Source of the DNA: Campylobacter lanienae NCTC 13004
Lineage (GTDB): Bacteria; Campylobacterota; Campylobacteria; Campylobacterales; Campylobacteraceae
Direction: 5' to 3'
Length of the DNA: 64,000 bases
Assembly (NCBI RefSeq): GCF_002139935.1
Contig: NZ_CP015578.1
Span: 992,001-1,056,000 of the forward strand
The translations under genes were made by a program, and so were the position numbers. Position 1 is the stretch's first letter. Each line of letters begins with the position of its first letter. Positions 15,986 through 25,758 of this stretch are shown piece by piece. Below the pieces are notes generated by a model. The model was not told the DNA's origin. It ran no database searches and was given only the letters and a program-made list of their open reading frames with translations.

Positions 15986-17920
15986 ATGCGAAAAATCATA
16001 GCCCAAATTCTCATCTTTACAGCCATATATATGGCTATCTTTGCTCTTATGAGAGCGGTGATGCTATATAACCTAATTGAGCGTGATATTGATGATTGGG
16101 GGGGGGTATTTTGGCATGGGCTTGGGCATGATATGCGGACTTTTAGTGCTATATTTTTGCCTATATTTTTATGTGGATTTCTTAGCTATTTGGGTGGATT
16201 TATCAGATTAAATTTAGCCAAATTTTATCAAATTATCTCTAGCATTTATATAGCCATTGTGTCATTTATCGTGGCTATTTTCGCATTTATCAACTACTAC
16301 TATTATCAAATTTATCAAAATAAGATTGATATGTTTATATTTGGGCTTAAAGATGATGATACCTTGGCTTTATTATCCATTATTTATAGAGATTATCCGG
16401 TGGTTTTGATAGTTATATCTGCGGTGGTTTTCGCTATTTTTTCTATATATTTAAATAAAAAAATTTTAAATCTCAAATTCCCTAAAAACACCAAACCGCT
16501 TTGGGTATTGATAATTTGTAATATCATCTTGATTTATGGATATATCGTTGCTTTAAGAGGACATGTAAGCTATAACGCACTTAGAGCCTCTACATATCAA
16601 TTTAGCACATTTAAGCCATTTAATGAAATCTCTACTAATCCTATTATGGCACTATCTTGGGCGATAAAAGAGTATAAAAATCAAGCCAATTTCCCATCTG
16701 TAAAGATGAGTAGAATCAAAGAGTTTGAAAAGAGCTTATTTCCACTATTTAACACAACTTCTCAAAATCCAAATCACGCTAAAATGCATATACATTTTAA
16801 CCTTATGGAGAGTTTTGGGCTTGGGTTATTACAAGAGGATGAGAGATTAGAAAAGCTTCTTTTAGGCTCATTATATAGCCATTTTCAAAGCGATTTTGTA
16901 TTCAAAAGATTTTTGCCATCAACTAACGGGACAATAGATAGCTTAAATAGAATACTATTTCAAAGCCCTATAATCAATCTCACAAGTAGCAAATTTCAAA
17001 AGACTAAGCTACCTTTATCAGTTATTGATATCTATAAAAAAGCTGGCTATAGAGTGGTTTTTGCTTATGCGGGGAATTCTGCTTGGTATAATATAAATTA
17101 CTTTTTAAAAGCTCAAGGCGTAGATGATATAGTAGATGAAACAATACTTATAAACCAATATCCAACCGCAAATACCTCTAAACACCCTTACGGAATCAAA
17201 GATGAGTATATGTATAATAAGATTTACGAGATCTTAGATAACGCCACAACCCCAACACTCATAATATCGCTTACCATATCTAATCACCCACCATATCTAC
17301 ACAATGACAAAAGCCAATTAAATTTAGATCTAAATAGCTCTGAGATTGATAGATATGCTACTGACTATAAAGCACTTTTGAGTGCCTATAAATATGCTAA
17401 TAACGCCTTTGGAGAGTATCTAAACAATATCAAAAATAGTAAATTTAAAGATAATATCATAGTAGCTGCTTCAGGCGATCATGCTAATAGAGAGTATAAA
17501 TTTGATTATAAAAATGAGATAGCTTTTGGGATTAGTGTGCCATTTTATCTATATATACCACAAAATTTACAAAATAATATCTATTATGACAAAGATAGAA
17601 TCGGCTCGCACAAAGATATATTTCCAACTCTATACAATCTTAGTTTAAATGAGACAAAATACCTAAATATAGGTGGTAAAAATATGCTCTCTAAGCCTAG
17701 TGATGAGAGATTTGAGTTTGCTATGCATATAAATGTTTGGGCCGATAGTGATGGAATTTATCCAAATTTTAATAACTCTAAATATAAATTTCAAAACTCC
17801 CAAACGCTAAAAAACAGCGATGAAGCGTTTAAACCAAGCGATAATAAGGCTAAATTTCACAAGCTTTATGAAGATTATATCTATCACGCATTAGCTTTGC
17901 GACTTGGGCTTGTAGAGTAA
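15986..17920 (+). CDS. LtaS-like sulfatase-fold phosphoglycerol/phosphoethanolamine transferase, with G9 tract
   Basis: The 644-residue protein has about five N-terminal membrane helices (first 190 residues) and a large extracytoplasmic alkaline-phosphatase/sulfatase domain. LtaS-type landmarks are the metal-site Glu in NLMESFG (Glu275), the nucleophile Thr316 in TNGTIDS, the SGDHAN metal site (Asp498, His499) and GSHKD (His542). In Gram-negatives such enzymes decorate periplasmic glucans, lipid A or surface glycans with phosphoglycerol or phosphoethanolamine; the acceptor here is unknown. A G9 run at codons 38-41 keeps the frame in this sequence. Ribosome site TTAAGGAA lies 5 bases before the ATG. 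The gene stands alone, divergent from ispG and convergent with acnB. Confidence 0.88.
   Translation: MRKIIAQILIFTAIYMAIFALMRAVMLYNLIERDIDDWGGVFWHGLGHDMRTFSAIFLPIFLCGFLSYLGGFIRLNLAKFYQIISSIYIAIVSFIVAIFAFINYYYYQIYQNKIDMFIFGLKDDDTLALLSIIYRDYPVVLIVISAVVFAIFSIYLNKKILNLKFPKNTKPLWVLIICNIILIYGYIVALRGHVSYNALRASTYQFSTFKPFNEISTNPIMALSWAIKEYKNQANFPSVKMSRIKEFEKSLFPLFNTTSQNPNHAKMHIHFNLMESFGLGLLQEDERLEKLLLGSLYSHFQSDFVFKRFLPSTNGTIDSLNRILFQSPIINLTSSKFQKTKLPLSVIDIYKKAGYRVVFAYAGNSAWYNINYFLKAQGVDDIVDETILINQYPTANTSKHPYGIKDEYMYNKIYEILDNATTPTLIISLTISNHPPYLHNDKSQLNLDLNSSEIDRYATDYKALLSAYKYANNAFGEYLNNIKNSKFKDNIIVAASGDHANREYKFDYKNEIAFGISVPFYLYIPQNLQNNIYYDKDRIGSHKDIFPTLYNLSLNETKYLNIGGKNMLSKPSDERFEFAMHINVWADSDGIYPNFNNSKYKFQNSQTLKNSDEAFKPSDNKAKFHKLYEDYIYHALALRLGLVE
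16098..16106 (+). repeat. G9 homopolymer inside LtaS-like gene (candidate phase switch)
   Basis: Nine consecutive G encode the junction W38-G39-G40-V41. It is the only G or C run of eight or more that I found in the window, in otherwise AT-rich coding DNA. Runs of this length slip at high rate in Campylobacter, and a change of one or two bases would end translation before the catalytic domain. Confidence 0.85.
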
Positions 17921-18031
17921 ATGGGCGTTGTAGGATTTAAAGAGTGATTGAATTTAAAGATTAAATTTAAAAGTGATAAATCTATTTAGATTAAATTCTA
18001 ACTAAATTTTAAATAATTTAAGTTAAATAGC

Positions 18032-18058
18032 TAAGCCCTATCAAAATTATAGGGCTTA
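18032..18058. terminator. Bidirectional terminator between LtaS-like gene and acnB
   Basis: Perfect 10-base arms (TAAGCCCTAT) enclose a 7-base loop, followed by GATTTT on the plus strand. It lies between two convergent genes and can serve both. Confidence 0.75.
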
Positions 18059-18076
18059 GATTTTAAGCGAGTATAA

Positions 18077-20632
18077 TTAATCTTCTAATTTATAATTATC
18101 AATTAGATTGAAATTTAGATATTTATAAATTTCAGCTTCTTTACCAGCAAGTTTAGCTGGGACAATTTTCATATACTCTTCTACACTTGGAAGTCTTCCT
18201 AGCATAGCACACACCGCTGCAAGCTCAGCAGAACCTAGATAAACTTGAGCGCCCATACCCATACGATTATCAAAGTTTCTTGTAGAGGTTGAGAATACTA
18301 TAGCATTATCAGCGACTCTAGCTTGGTTACCCATACATAGTGAGCATCCTGGTACCTCTGTCCTAGCACCGACTGCACCAAATAGTGAGTATCTACCCTC
18401 GGCTCTTAATTGGGCTTCATCCATTTTTGTAGGTGGAACAACCCATAATCTAGTAGGCACTTGACCTTCGCCTTTTAAGACTTCGCTTAAAGCTCTATAA
18501 TGGCCGATATTTGTCATACAGCTACCTACGAAAACTTCATCTATATTTTTAGGGCGTTTTGGATCATTTAGAATTTCACTTAGAGTAGCCACATCATCTG
18601 GGTCATTTGGACACGCCAAAATCGGTTCAGTGATCTCATCCATATTGATCTCAATTATAGTGTGGTATTTCGCATTTTTATCAGCTTGTAATAGCTCTGG
18701 ATTTTCTAGCCATTTTTTCATCTTATCACGGCGACGAGCTAAAGTTTTATCACTGCCATATCCTGCTTCTATCATAGCGTCAATTAGGGTTATATTGGAT
18801 TTTAGATACTCTATTACAGGCTCTTTATTTAGAGCGATAGCACATGCTGCGGCACTTCTTTCAGCACTTGCGTCGCTTAATTCAAATGCTTGTTCTACTT
18901 TAAGATCTGGTAAGCCTTCAATCTCAAGCACTTTACCGGCAAATACATTTATTTTGCCTTTTTTCTCTACTGTTAAAAGACCTTTTTTGATAGCGTAATA
19001 TGGGATAGCATTTACTAGATCTCTTAGAGTTATGCCCGGTTGCATCTTACCGCTAAATCTTACCAAAACTGACTCTGGCATATTTAATGGCATTGAGCCT
19101 AAAACCGCCGCAAAAGCCACTAGACCACTACCTGCTGGGAAGCTTATACCGATAGGGAAACGAGTATGAGAGTCCCCACCTGTTCCTACTGAATCAGGTA
19201 AAACCATTCTATTTAACCATGAGTGAATAACGCCATCACCTGGTTTTAAGCTCACACCACCACGACTAATCATAAAATCTGGTAAAGTTTTATGCATTAA
19301 AGCGTCTGTTGGTTTTGGATAAGCTGCTGTGTGACAGAAGCTTTGTAATACAAAATCAGCTGAAAATCCAAGACTTGCAAGCTCTTTTATCTCATCTCTT
19401 GTCATTGGACCTGTTGTATCTTGGCTACCTACTGTTAGAGTGATAGGCTCTACATACATACCTGGGCGAACACCATCTAAGCCACAAGCACGGCCGACCA
19501 TTTTTTGTGCTAGAGTGTAACCTGCGCTATCATCACTTGCTGGTTGTGCTGGTTTAGTAAAGATATCTTCACTACCTAAATCTAACTCTGCCCTAGCCTT
19601 AGCACATAGGCTTCTAGCTATGATTAGTGGAATTCTACCACCGGCTTTTACTTCATCTTTTAGAGTATTTGGCTCAAGTTTGAAAGTTTTTATCACTTTA
19701 CCATCTTTTACTATTTCGCCTTTGTGTGGGTAAATTTCAATCTCATCACCGGTTTCTAAGCCATCTACATTTACAATAATTGGTAAAGCACCACTATCTT
19801 CAGCAGTGTTAAAGAATATTGGAGCGATAATGCTACCTAGGATTACGCCACCTGTTTTTTTGTTTGGAATTCCTGGAATTTCACGACCTATATGCCATTG
19901 AATTGAGTTGATACCGCTCTTTCTTGAGCTACCTGTTCCAACTACATCACCTACATAGACAACTTCACGACCGCTTTTTTTAAGCTCGGCAATTTTTTCT
20001 AAACTACCTGGTTGGCGTTTCATTAACATAGCATTTGCGTGAAGTGGTATATCTGAGCGGCTAAATGCCTCACTAGCTGGACTTAGATCATCAGTATTAG
20101 TCTCGCCTGGGACTTTAAATACTATAGCCTCGATCTTTTCAGGGATATCATCTCTAGATTTAAACCACTCAGCATTTGCCCAACTTTTGATAACTTCAGC
20201 AGCAAATTTGTTTCCCTCTTTAGCAAGGTGTGCTACATCATTGAAGTAATCATGAACAAAAATTGTATTTTTTAATACATCAGCTGCAGCTTTTGCTACA
20301 CTCTCATCACTACTTCTAAGAGTAGCCACAAGCACTATAACGCTATATCCGCCAAGCATTGGCTCAAGCATTTTTACAGCATCAATTTTGCTAATCAAAC
20401 TACAATTTAAGCCGTGATTTATAATCTCATTTAAAAACTCAGCTTTAACCTTAGCTGCGTCATCAACGCCTGGATTGACACGATTTGCTAACAAATCAAC
20501 AAGTTCAGCACTAGCAGATGATTTAAGTAATTCGCATACCTCTTTTGTCTGCTCTTTAGTAAGTGGAAGTGGTGGAATACCAAGTTTTGCGCGTTCATCT
20601 TTGGCGCTATTGTATTGTTCAAAAAAGCCCAT
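18077..20632 (-). CDS. acnB: Aconitate hydratase B
   Basis: AcnB interconverts citrate and isocitrate in the TCA cycle; the apo form of the family can bind mRNA under iron shortage. The B-type domain order is seen: an N-terminal HEAT-like domain, then the swivel domain ([13 protein letters not shown]), then domains with the cluster cysteines in [12 protein letters not shown] and [10 protein letters not shown]. The length (851) is normal. Two ATG codons lie six bases apart; AAAGGA is 5 bases before the second (20632) and abuts the first (20638), so I chose 20632. Confidence 0.97.
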   Translation of the reverse strand: MGFFEQYNSAKDERAKLGIPPLPLTKEQTKEVCELLKSSASAELVDLLANRVNPGVDDAAKVKAEFLNEIINHGLNCSLISKIDAVKMLEPMLGGYSVIVLVATLRSSDESVAKAAADVLKNTIFVHDYFNDVAHLAKEGNKFAAEVIKSWANAEWFKSRDDIPEKIEAIVFKVPGETNTDDLSPASEAFSRSDIPLHANAMLMKRQPGSLEKIAELKKSGREVVYVGDVVGTGSSRKSGINSIQWHIGREIPGIPNKKTGGVILGSIIAPIFFNTAEDSGALPIIVNVDGLETGDEIEIYPHKGEIVKDGKVIKTFKLEPNTLKDEVKAGGRIPLIIARSLCAKARAELDLGSEDIFTKPAQPASDDSAGYTLAQKMVGRACGLDGVRPGMYVEPITLTVGSQDTTGPMTRDEIKELASLGFSADFVLQSFCHTAAYPKPTDALMHKTLPDFMISRGGVSLKPGDGVIHSWLNRMVLPDSVGTGGDSHTRFPIGISFPAGSGLVAFAAVLGSMPLNMPESVLVRFSGKMQPGITLRDLVNAIPYYAIKKGLLTVEKKGKINVFAGKVLEIEGLPDLKVEQAFELSDASAERSAAACAIALNKEPVIEYLKSNITLIDAMIEAGYGSDKTLARRRDKMKKWLENPELLQADKNAKYHTIIEINMDEITEPILACPNDPDDVATLSEILNDPKRPKNIDEVFVGSCMTNIGHYRALSEVLKGEGQVPTRLWVVPPTKMDEAQLRAEGRYSLFGAVGARTEVPGCSLCMGNQARVADNAIVFSTSTRNFDNRMGMGAQVYLGSAELAAVCAMLGRLPSVEEYMKIVPAKLAGKEAEIYKYLNFNLIDNYKLED

Positions 20633-20760
20633 TTTCATCCTTTAAAAAAAATTTTTGATTATTCTACCAAAAAAAATAAAAATTTAGTAGTAAAAAATAA
20701 CTTAGATTTTATCTTTTAGTATATTTTAAATTTTCTAGATATAAAAATTTAAATTAAGAT

Positions 20761-20800
20761 AAATTAGCTATTAAATTTATACAAATTTAATAGCTAATTT
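20761..20800 (-). terminator. AT-rich hairpin after the ccsBA operon
   Basis: Eighteen-base perfect arms (AAATTAGCTATTAAATTT) flank an ATAC loop, starting 5 bases past the stop of the small membrane protein gene and upstream of acnB. The stem is long but weak in G+C. Confidence 0.6.
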
Positions 20801-20805
20801 TAAGA

Positions 20806-21255
20806 TTACATGCGTGAGCGAAGTCCGATATTTTTGTATTGTTCAATCTCACTAATGTAGTCAAAATTTGATTTATCAAGCTCATTTGTCATATATGAGA
20901 TTAGTTTGGCATCTGATTTTTTATGTCCTGCCACAAGTGAAACAAATTTAAGATACGCAATCGCATTAGATGGAACACGGCCATTTGTTTTAGGCGGAAA
21001 TGGAAATTTCTTGACAAAATACAAAACCGCTTTTGCTATCTCTTCTTTGCTTGATTTTTTATCTGAAACAATGATGATAAGATCTTCTAATGTGATATTA
21101 GAATCATTGTTAGTTTGTGTTGGTGGTGCTTTTTGGGGTTTTTTCTCTTTTTTCAAAGATTTAACAACTATAACCCCTACAATACCCAAAACGATGGCCA
21201 CAATGACCATCGCAATAAATACAAAATTCTCATTAAATATAATGCTCTCGTTCAA
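20806..21255 (-). CDS. Conserved hypothetical membrane-anchored protein
   Basis: The 149-residue protein has one N-terminal membrane helix (about 13-32), a Lys/Pro/Gln-rich linker (33-52), and a soluble helical domain (about 55-145) with no motif I recognise; the middle reads KFPFPPKTNGRVPSNAIAYL. It probably faces the cytoplasm, given the positive residues after the helix. The start is TTG at 21255, supported by a strong AGGAGG 6 bases upstream. It follows ccsBA by 18 bases, so a role near cytochrome c assembly is possible but unproven. Confidence 0.7.
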   Translation of the reverse strand: MNESIIFNENFVFIAMVIVAIVLGIVGVIVVKSLKKEKKPQKAPPTQTNNDSNITLEDLIIIVSDKKSSKEEIAKAVLYFVKKFPFPPKTNGRVPSNAIAYLKFVSLVAGHKKSDAKLISYMTNELDKSNFDYISEIEQYKNIGLRSRM

Positions 21256-21273
21256 CAGATCCTCCTAAGCAAA

Positions 21274-24200
21274 CTATAATCTAACACTATACCTTCTATT
21301 GCGATAAGCAAGCAAACTTACAATAATCATCACAAGCACGCCAATCCAAACGAAATTTGGCACAGGCACAGCGTCACCAGCCGCATAACTATGCATACCA
21401 ACTAAATAGAAATTCACTCCAAAATAGGTCATTATAATCGCACTATAAGCAAACATAGATGCCACAGCGAAGGCGTATTGTGAATTTACTTTTGGTATAA
21501 ATCTCATATGAACTACAGCCGCATAGACTAAAATGCTAACCAAAGCCCAAGTCTCCTTGCTATCCCAGCCCCAGTATCTTCCCCAACTCTCATTAGCCCA
21601 GACACCGCCTAAGAAGTTACCTACAACAAGCAAGCTAAGACCTAAAATCATCGCCATTTCATTGATTCTAGTAGCTTCAATTATATTTCTAGTAAGCTCT
21701 TTATTCTCATTTTTGCCTTGAAGTGCAAATAAAACCAAAGTAAATAGCCCAAGAAGAGCGCAAAGCCCTAAAAATCCATAACTAGCTGTTATTACACTTA
21801 CATGGATTGTAAGCCAATAACTTTTTAAAACCGGCACTAAATTTGTAATTTGTGGATCTAGCCAACTAAGATGAGCTACAAATAGAGTAACTCCGGCTAA
21901 AATAGATGTCAAAGCTAGTGATATAGCCGAACTTCTAGCAAACATTGTCCCGCTAAATGCCAAACACCAAGCGATAAATACCAAGCTCTCATATCCATCA
22001 CTCCAAGGCGCATGCTCTGCGATATACCATCTAAGTCCCATACCGATAGTGTGAGCGATAAATGCTAAGATATTGACCCAATAGGCAATTTTAAAGATTA
22101 AATTTATCCTAACTCTAGGGCGTAGCATTTTGACAAATACCACCGCTAAAAGCGTCAAACCAGCTAAGAGATAAACAGGGGTTAAATTTTGAAATATTTT
22201 ATATTTATTAAATAATAATTCCAAACTCACTCTATCACTAGTAGGCATTACAGATGAGCCAAATTCAGCTTGATAAGCTTTGATAGCTTCTATGGCTTCA
22301 TCAGCTTTACTCCAATCTCCACTATCTTGAGATTCTAAAACAGCAGTGAAGTATCTTTGTAACATTATAGCGACATTTGAAGCTTCTTCACCGCTAAGCT
22401 CCATAAGTGCCCCACCTGGGCTTAGCCAAGTGTTGTTAAAATCATCAATTTTAGGTATTACTCTAAACATCTCGCCTATAAATACCATATAAAGAATATT
22501 TAACTTCTCATCAGCTTTTAAGACATCTTTATCAAAAAGCCCCCTTGTAGCTGGCGCTTTGCGATTAGCAAGTTCTGTGAATTTAATCAATTTATACTCG
22601 ATTTGACCATCTTTATTAGGGCCAAAGAAATCATCAAAACTAGCATATTTTTGACTTTTTGGAATTCCTAAAATCTTCTTTAACTCATCATCGCTAATTT
22701 TGATTATCGGCACTGATCGCCAACTCTCTGAATTTGCCATCATAGATAAAAATACAGCATTAGGATTCATAGATTGAAACTTATCACTGCGATAAATTTT
22801 ATTTAAAATTTCATGTGCCATTGTATCAAAAGGCTTCATTCTACCATCTGGACCTTGGATAATTAGAGTTGATACCTTATCAAGATGGCTTTGCGGGATT
22901 TGTGGCATTGATAGAGCGTAACTTTTATTAGCCCCAAAAATCGCTATCCCAGCAACCAAAATAGCACAGATTGCTTTGGTATTTGCTTCATTGACAGCCT
23001 TAGCAAGTTTTCTAAATCTAGAATTTGGATTAAAGATATTTAATAAAAGTCCTAAAGTTAATAAGAAATATCCAATATATGTAGGCCATTTGCCCGGATC
23101 GCTATTGACTGATAAGATAGTACCACCTTCATCAGCATCATAGCTACTTTGGAAAAATCTATACCCCTTATAATCCAGCACATTATTCATATAAATTCTA
23201 TAATCCATCTTAAAATCCCCATCTTCTACGACTACATCACTGCTATAACTCATTGGTGAGTTTGATCCAGGATATCTAGCTAACTCAAAATCTTTTAGAT
23301 AGATACTAAATGGCAAGGTTATAGCCATCGGTGACCACGCTACATAGAATTTCTGTCCGCCGACCTCCACTGCTTCAGGCGGGTAATTGCTCAATATCGC
23401 AACATCTTTGCTATCGTTATTATAGCTTAGGGTTGCTATGATAGTATCTGCTCCAACTACATTTTCGCCGGCTTTTTTCACACCTTTTATAGCACTTACC
23501 TTCATCGTTCTAGGTGCGAAATTCACACCACCAATGCTATATAATCTAAGCCCCGCAAATTCAACTTCTTTATCTTTTGGTAATTCGCCTTTACTCATAT
23601 CGCTCATCACCATATAGCTTATATCTTGATTGGTTTTTATATAAAATTTACTATCTTTAATATAAATTTGGATATATTTGGATTTTGTAGGTTTGGCACC
23701 AAAGCTAAAGCTCATATCGCCAACTTCAAATTTATCCCCAAGTTTCATAGTGACTGACTCGCTATTACTTTCATCAGAAAACATAAGCTCCAAAACCGCC
23801 TCACCATTAGGACTATCGATCCAAGCTGGCGTAGCATTTGAGGTAAAATCTTTATATTTCAAAGTGGCCAATTTATCATGGATATTGAGTCTTAGATTAA
23901 AATCATTTCCAATAGTACTAGATATATACTTTGGCTCAGATACTGTGTAGGTATTATTACCATCGCTTGAGATCATTTGAATATAGCTTTGCATTGTTCT
24001 TATCTCGTTGCTACTATCGTTTTCACGGATACTCATATGCCCTTCAAAACCAAAATATCTCGTGATACCAGCACCAACTAAGATAAATAAAAAGCTTAAA
24101 TGAAATATAAAAGCGGGGAGTTTTTTAAGCTTAAAAAGTTTATATTCATAGATATTATAAACTAAATTCACCCCCAAAATCAGCTGAATTAACGCAAACC

Positions 24201-24345
24201 ATCCAGCACCATAGACCAAAGCCCAAGCAGTTTGTGTATTATAAACGCTCTCAATAATTGTCGCAGCACCACTAGCAAACGCAAAAATCAAGAAAAATAC
24301 AACAGCTGAGCCCATACTAAAAAATAATTTATGAATAATACCCAT
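21274..24345 (-). CDS. ccsBA: Fused cytochrome c synthase CcsBA (system II)
   Basis: This fused CcsB (ResB)-CcsA protein of about 1023 residues exports heme and attaches it to CxxCH motifs of periplasmic cytochromes c. The N-terminal part holds ResB-type helices around a large periplasmic domain. After about residue 690 come the CcsA helices with the heme-handling WWD-type segment (GRYWGWDSKETWALV) and flanking His residues. Epsilonproteobacteria use this fusion for their cytochrome-rich respiration. The frame can start with GTG at 24357, but GAGGG lies 6 bases before ATG 24345 (MGIIHKL), so I chose 24345. Confidence 0.93.
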   Translation of the reverse strand: MGIIHKLFFSMGSAVVFFLIFAFASGAATIIESVYNTQTAWALVYGAGWFALIQLILGVNLVYNIYEYKLFKLKKLPAFIFHLSFLFILVGAGITRYFGFEGHMSIRENDSSNEIRTMQSYIQMISSDGNNTYTVSEPKYISSTIGNDFNLRLNIHDKLATLKYKDFTSNATPAWIDSPNGEAVLELMFSDESNSESVTMKLGDKFEVGDMSFSFGAKPTKSKYIQIYIKDSKFYIKTNQDISYMVMSDMSKGELPKDKEVEFAGLRLYSIGGVNFAPRTMKVSAIKGVKKAGENVVGADTIIATLSYNNDSKDVAILSNYPPEAVEVGGQKFYVAWSPMAITLPFSIYLKDFELARYPGSNSPMSYSSDVVVEDGDFKMDYRIYMNNVLDYKGYRFFQSSYDADEGGTILSVNSDPGKWPTYIGYFLLTLGLLLNIFNPNSRFRKLAKAVNEANTKAICAILVAGIAIFGANKSYALSMPQIPQSHLDKVSTLIIQGPDGRMKPFDTMAHEILNKIYRSDKFQSMNPNAVFLSMMANSESWRSVPIIKISDDELKKILGIPKSQKYASFDDFFGPNKDGQIEYKLIKFTELANRKAPATRGLFDKDVLKADEKLNILYMVFIGEMFRVIPKIDDFNNTWLSPGGALMELSGEEASNVAIMLQRYFTAVLESQDSGDWSKADEAIEAIKAYQAEFGSSVMPTSDRVSLELLFNKYKIFQNLTPVYLLAGLTLLAVVFVKMLRPRVRINLIFKIAYWVNILAFIAHTIGMGLRWYIAEHAPWSDGYESLVFIAWCLAFSGTMFARSSAISLALTSILAGVTLFVAHLSWLDPQITNLVPVLKSYWLTIHVSVITASYGFLGLCALLGLFTLVLFALQGKNENKELTRNIIEATRINEMAMILGLSLLVVGNFLGGVWANESWGRYWGWDSKETWALVSILVYAAVVHMRFIPKVNSQYAFAVASMFAYSAIIMTYFGVNFYLVGMHSYAAGDAVPVPNFVWIGVLVMIIVSLLAYRNRRYSVRL

Positions 24346-24402
24346 AAATGCCCTCACTAAAAAAATTAGTTTGCGATTATATTAAATATAAATAAACATT
24401 TT

Positions 24403-24436
24403 TAAAATAATTTTTCCTTAAAATAAAATTATTTTA
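24403..24436 (-). terminator. Weak AT-only hairpin after hemC
   Basis: Twelve-base perfect arms (TAAAATAATTTT) lie just past the hemC stop and before the ccsBA start. It lacks G+C, so termination strength is doubtful. Confidence 0.35.
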
Positions 24437-24440
24437 TTAC

Positions 24441-25361
24441 TCAAATTCGACTTGCTATCTCTTCAGCCCTAGCCAAAATCTCCTTAGCTCCTTTATTTAT
24501 AAACTCATCAGCCAAAATATCGCCTGCTACCTTATAATCACTCTTATCAAAGAGCCTTTCATCTCTTAAAATTTCCTTCCCATCTGGGGTGCCTAAAATA
24601 GCCTTAACTATGATTTTATCGCCATTTAAACTAGCATTTACACCAATTGGAGCTTGACATCCGCCATTTAGTTTATGGACAAATGCCCTCTCAATAGTCG
24701 TCTCTATCACGCTTTTTTCATCATTTAAAAACTCAATAGCCTCTAAAATATCGCTTCTATCTATAGCCTCAATACCCAAAGCACCCTGTCCCATCGCTGC
24801 TATGGTATTAAGAGGTGAGATATAATTTACCTCTTTGGATAAATTCAATCTATTTATCCCTGCTACAGCAAGTATAATAGCATCAAATTCGCCATCTCTA
24901 AGCTTGGAGATTCTAGAATTTACATTTCCACGAAGTGAGATGATATCAAGATCAGGTCTAAGGGCTAGAAGTTGCATTCGCCTACGCAAGGATGTAGTGC
25001 CTATTTTAGCGTTATTTGGAAGTTCATGAAAGCTTTTAAATTTCATACTTAGCATAGCGTCACTGACATCTTCTCTGCTACACACACAAGCTAGTTTAAG
25101 GCCATTTGGAAATGTTGTAGGGACATCTTTTAGGCTATGGACTGCGATATCTGCTCTACCTTCTAACATAGCGTTTTCTAGCTCTTTAGTAAATAACCCC
25201 TTGCCACCAATCTTAGCTAATGGTGTATCTAAGATCACATCGCCTTTGGTTTTCATAGTGATAATCTCAACGCTATGCCCAAGGGCAAATAATAGATCTC
25301 TAATGTGATATGTCTGCCAAAGTGCTAAGGCACTATTTCTACTTGCGATTCTTATATTCAT
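24441..25361 (-). CDS. hemC: Hydroxymethylbilane synthase (porphobilinogen deaminase)
   Basis: HemC joins four porphobilinogens into hydroxymethylbilane in heme synthesis. The N-terminal RIASRNSALALWQ, the KGLFTKELE loop, HSLKDVPT, and the dipyrromethane-cofactor Cys in NGGCQAPIGV are all present. The length (306) is normal. Its start overlaps the fxsA stop by 23 bases, making it the last gene of the run that also holds hemA. Confidence 0.97.
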   Translation of the reverse strand: MNIRIASRNSALALWQTYHIRDLLFALGHSVEIITMKTKGDVILDTPLAKIGGKGLFTKELENAMLEGRADIAVHSLKDVPTTFPNGLKLACVCSREDVSDAMLSMKFKSFHELPNNAKIGTTSLRRRMQLLALRPDLDIISLRGNVNSRISKLRDGEFDAIILAVAGINRLNLSKEVNYISPLNTIAAMGQGALGIEAIDRSDILEAIEFLNDEKSVIETTIERAFVHKLNGGCQAPIGVNASLNGDKIIVKAILGTPDGKEILRDERLFDKSDYKVAGDILADEFINKGAKEILARAEEIASRI

Positions 25362-25758
25362 AATCCCTCTCCTCTATAATCTCTACATCTATTATCTCAT
25401 CATCATATTTAGATTGATAGGTTTGATCACTATATTTAGTGCCACCAAATTTAGAATAAAGCTTCAATCCCAAAGCGATCAAAATCACAACTAAACCAAA
25501 AATATCGCTTAACATTCCAGGAATTATAAGAGCAAATCCTCCAATAGCTAGGCTCAAACTACCAAAAATATCTCTAATATTAAAATAATTTATATTGTTA
25601 AATAAATTTGAAAATCCATAATTAAATAACAAAATCACACCGATAATAGCACTAAGAAAAATCTCAACAAAAAAGCTCAAAAATCCAAATTCCAATATAT
25701 ATAAAACCACCAAAACTATCTCTAAAAATATATAAGGAAGTAAAGAAATTCTAATCAT
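25339..25758 (-). CDS. fxsA: FxsA family membrane protein
   Basis: This 139-residue integral membrane protein has about four hydrophobic segments, a conserved glycine-rich GGFALIIPGMLSDIFG motif typical of FxsA, and a charged C-terminal tail. In E. coli, FxsA overproduction relieves phage T7 exclusion by the F plasmid; its normal role is unclear. It overlaps the proS stop by 4 bases and hemC by 23, so it is a coupled operon member. Confidence 0.85.
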   Translation of the reverse strand: MIRISLLPYIFLEIVLVVLYILEFGFLSFFVEIFLSAIIGVILLFNYGFSNLFNNINYFNIRDIFGSLSLAIGGFALIIPGMLSDIFGLVVILIALGLKLYSKFGGTKYSDQTYQSKYDDEIIDVEIIEERDYEYKNRK

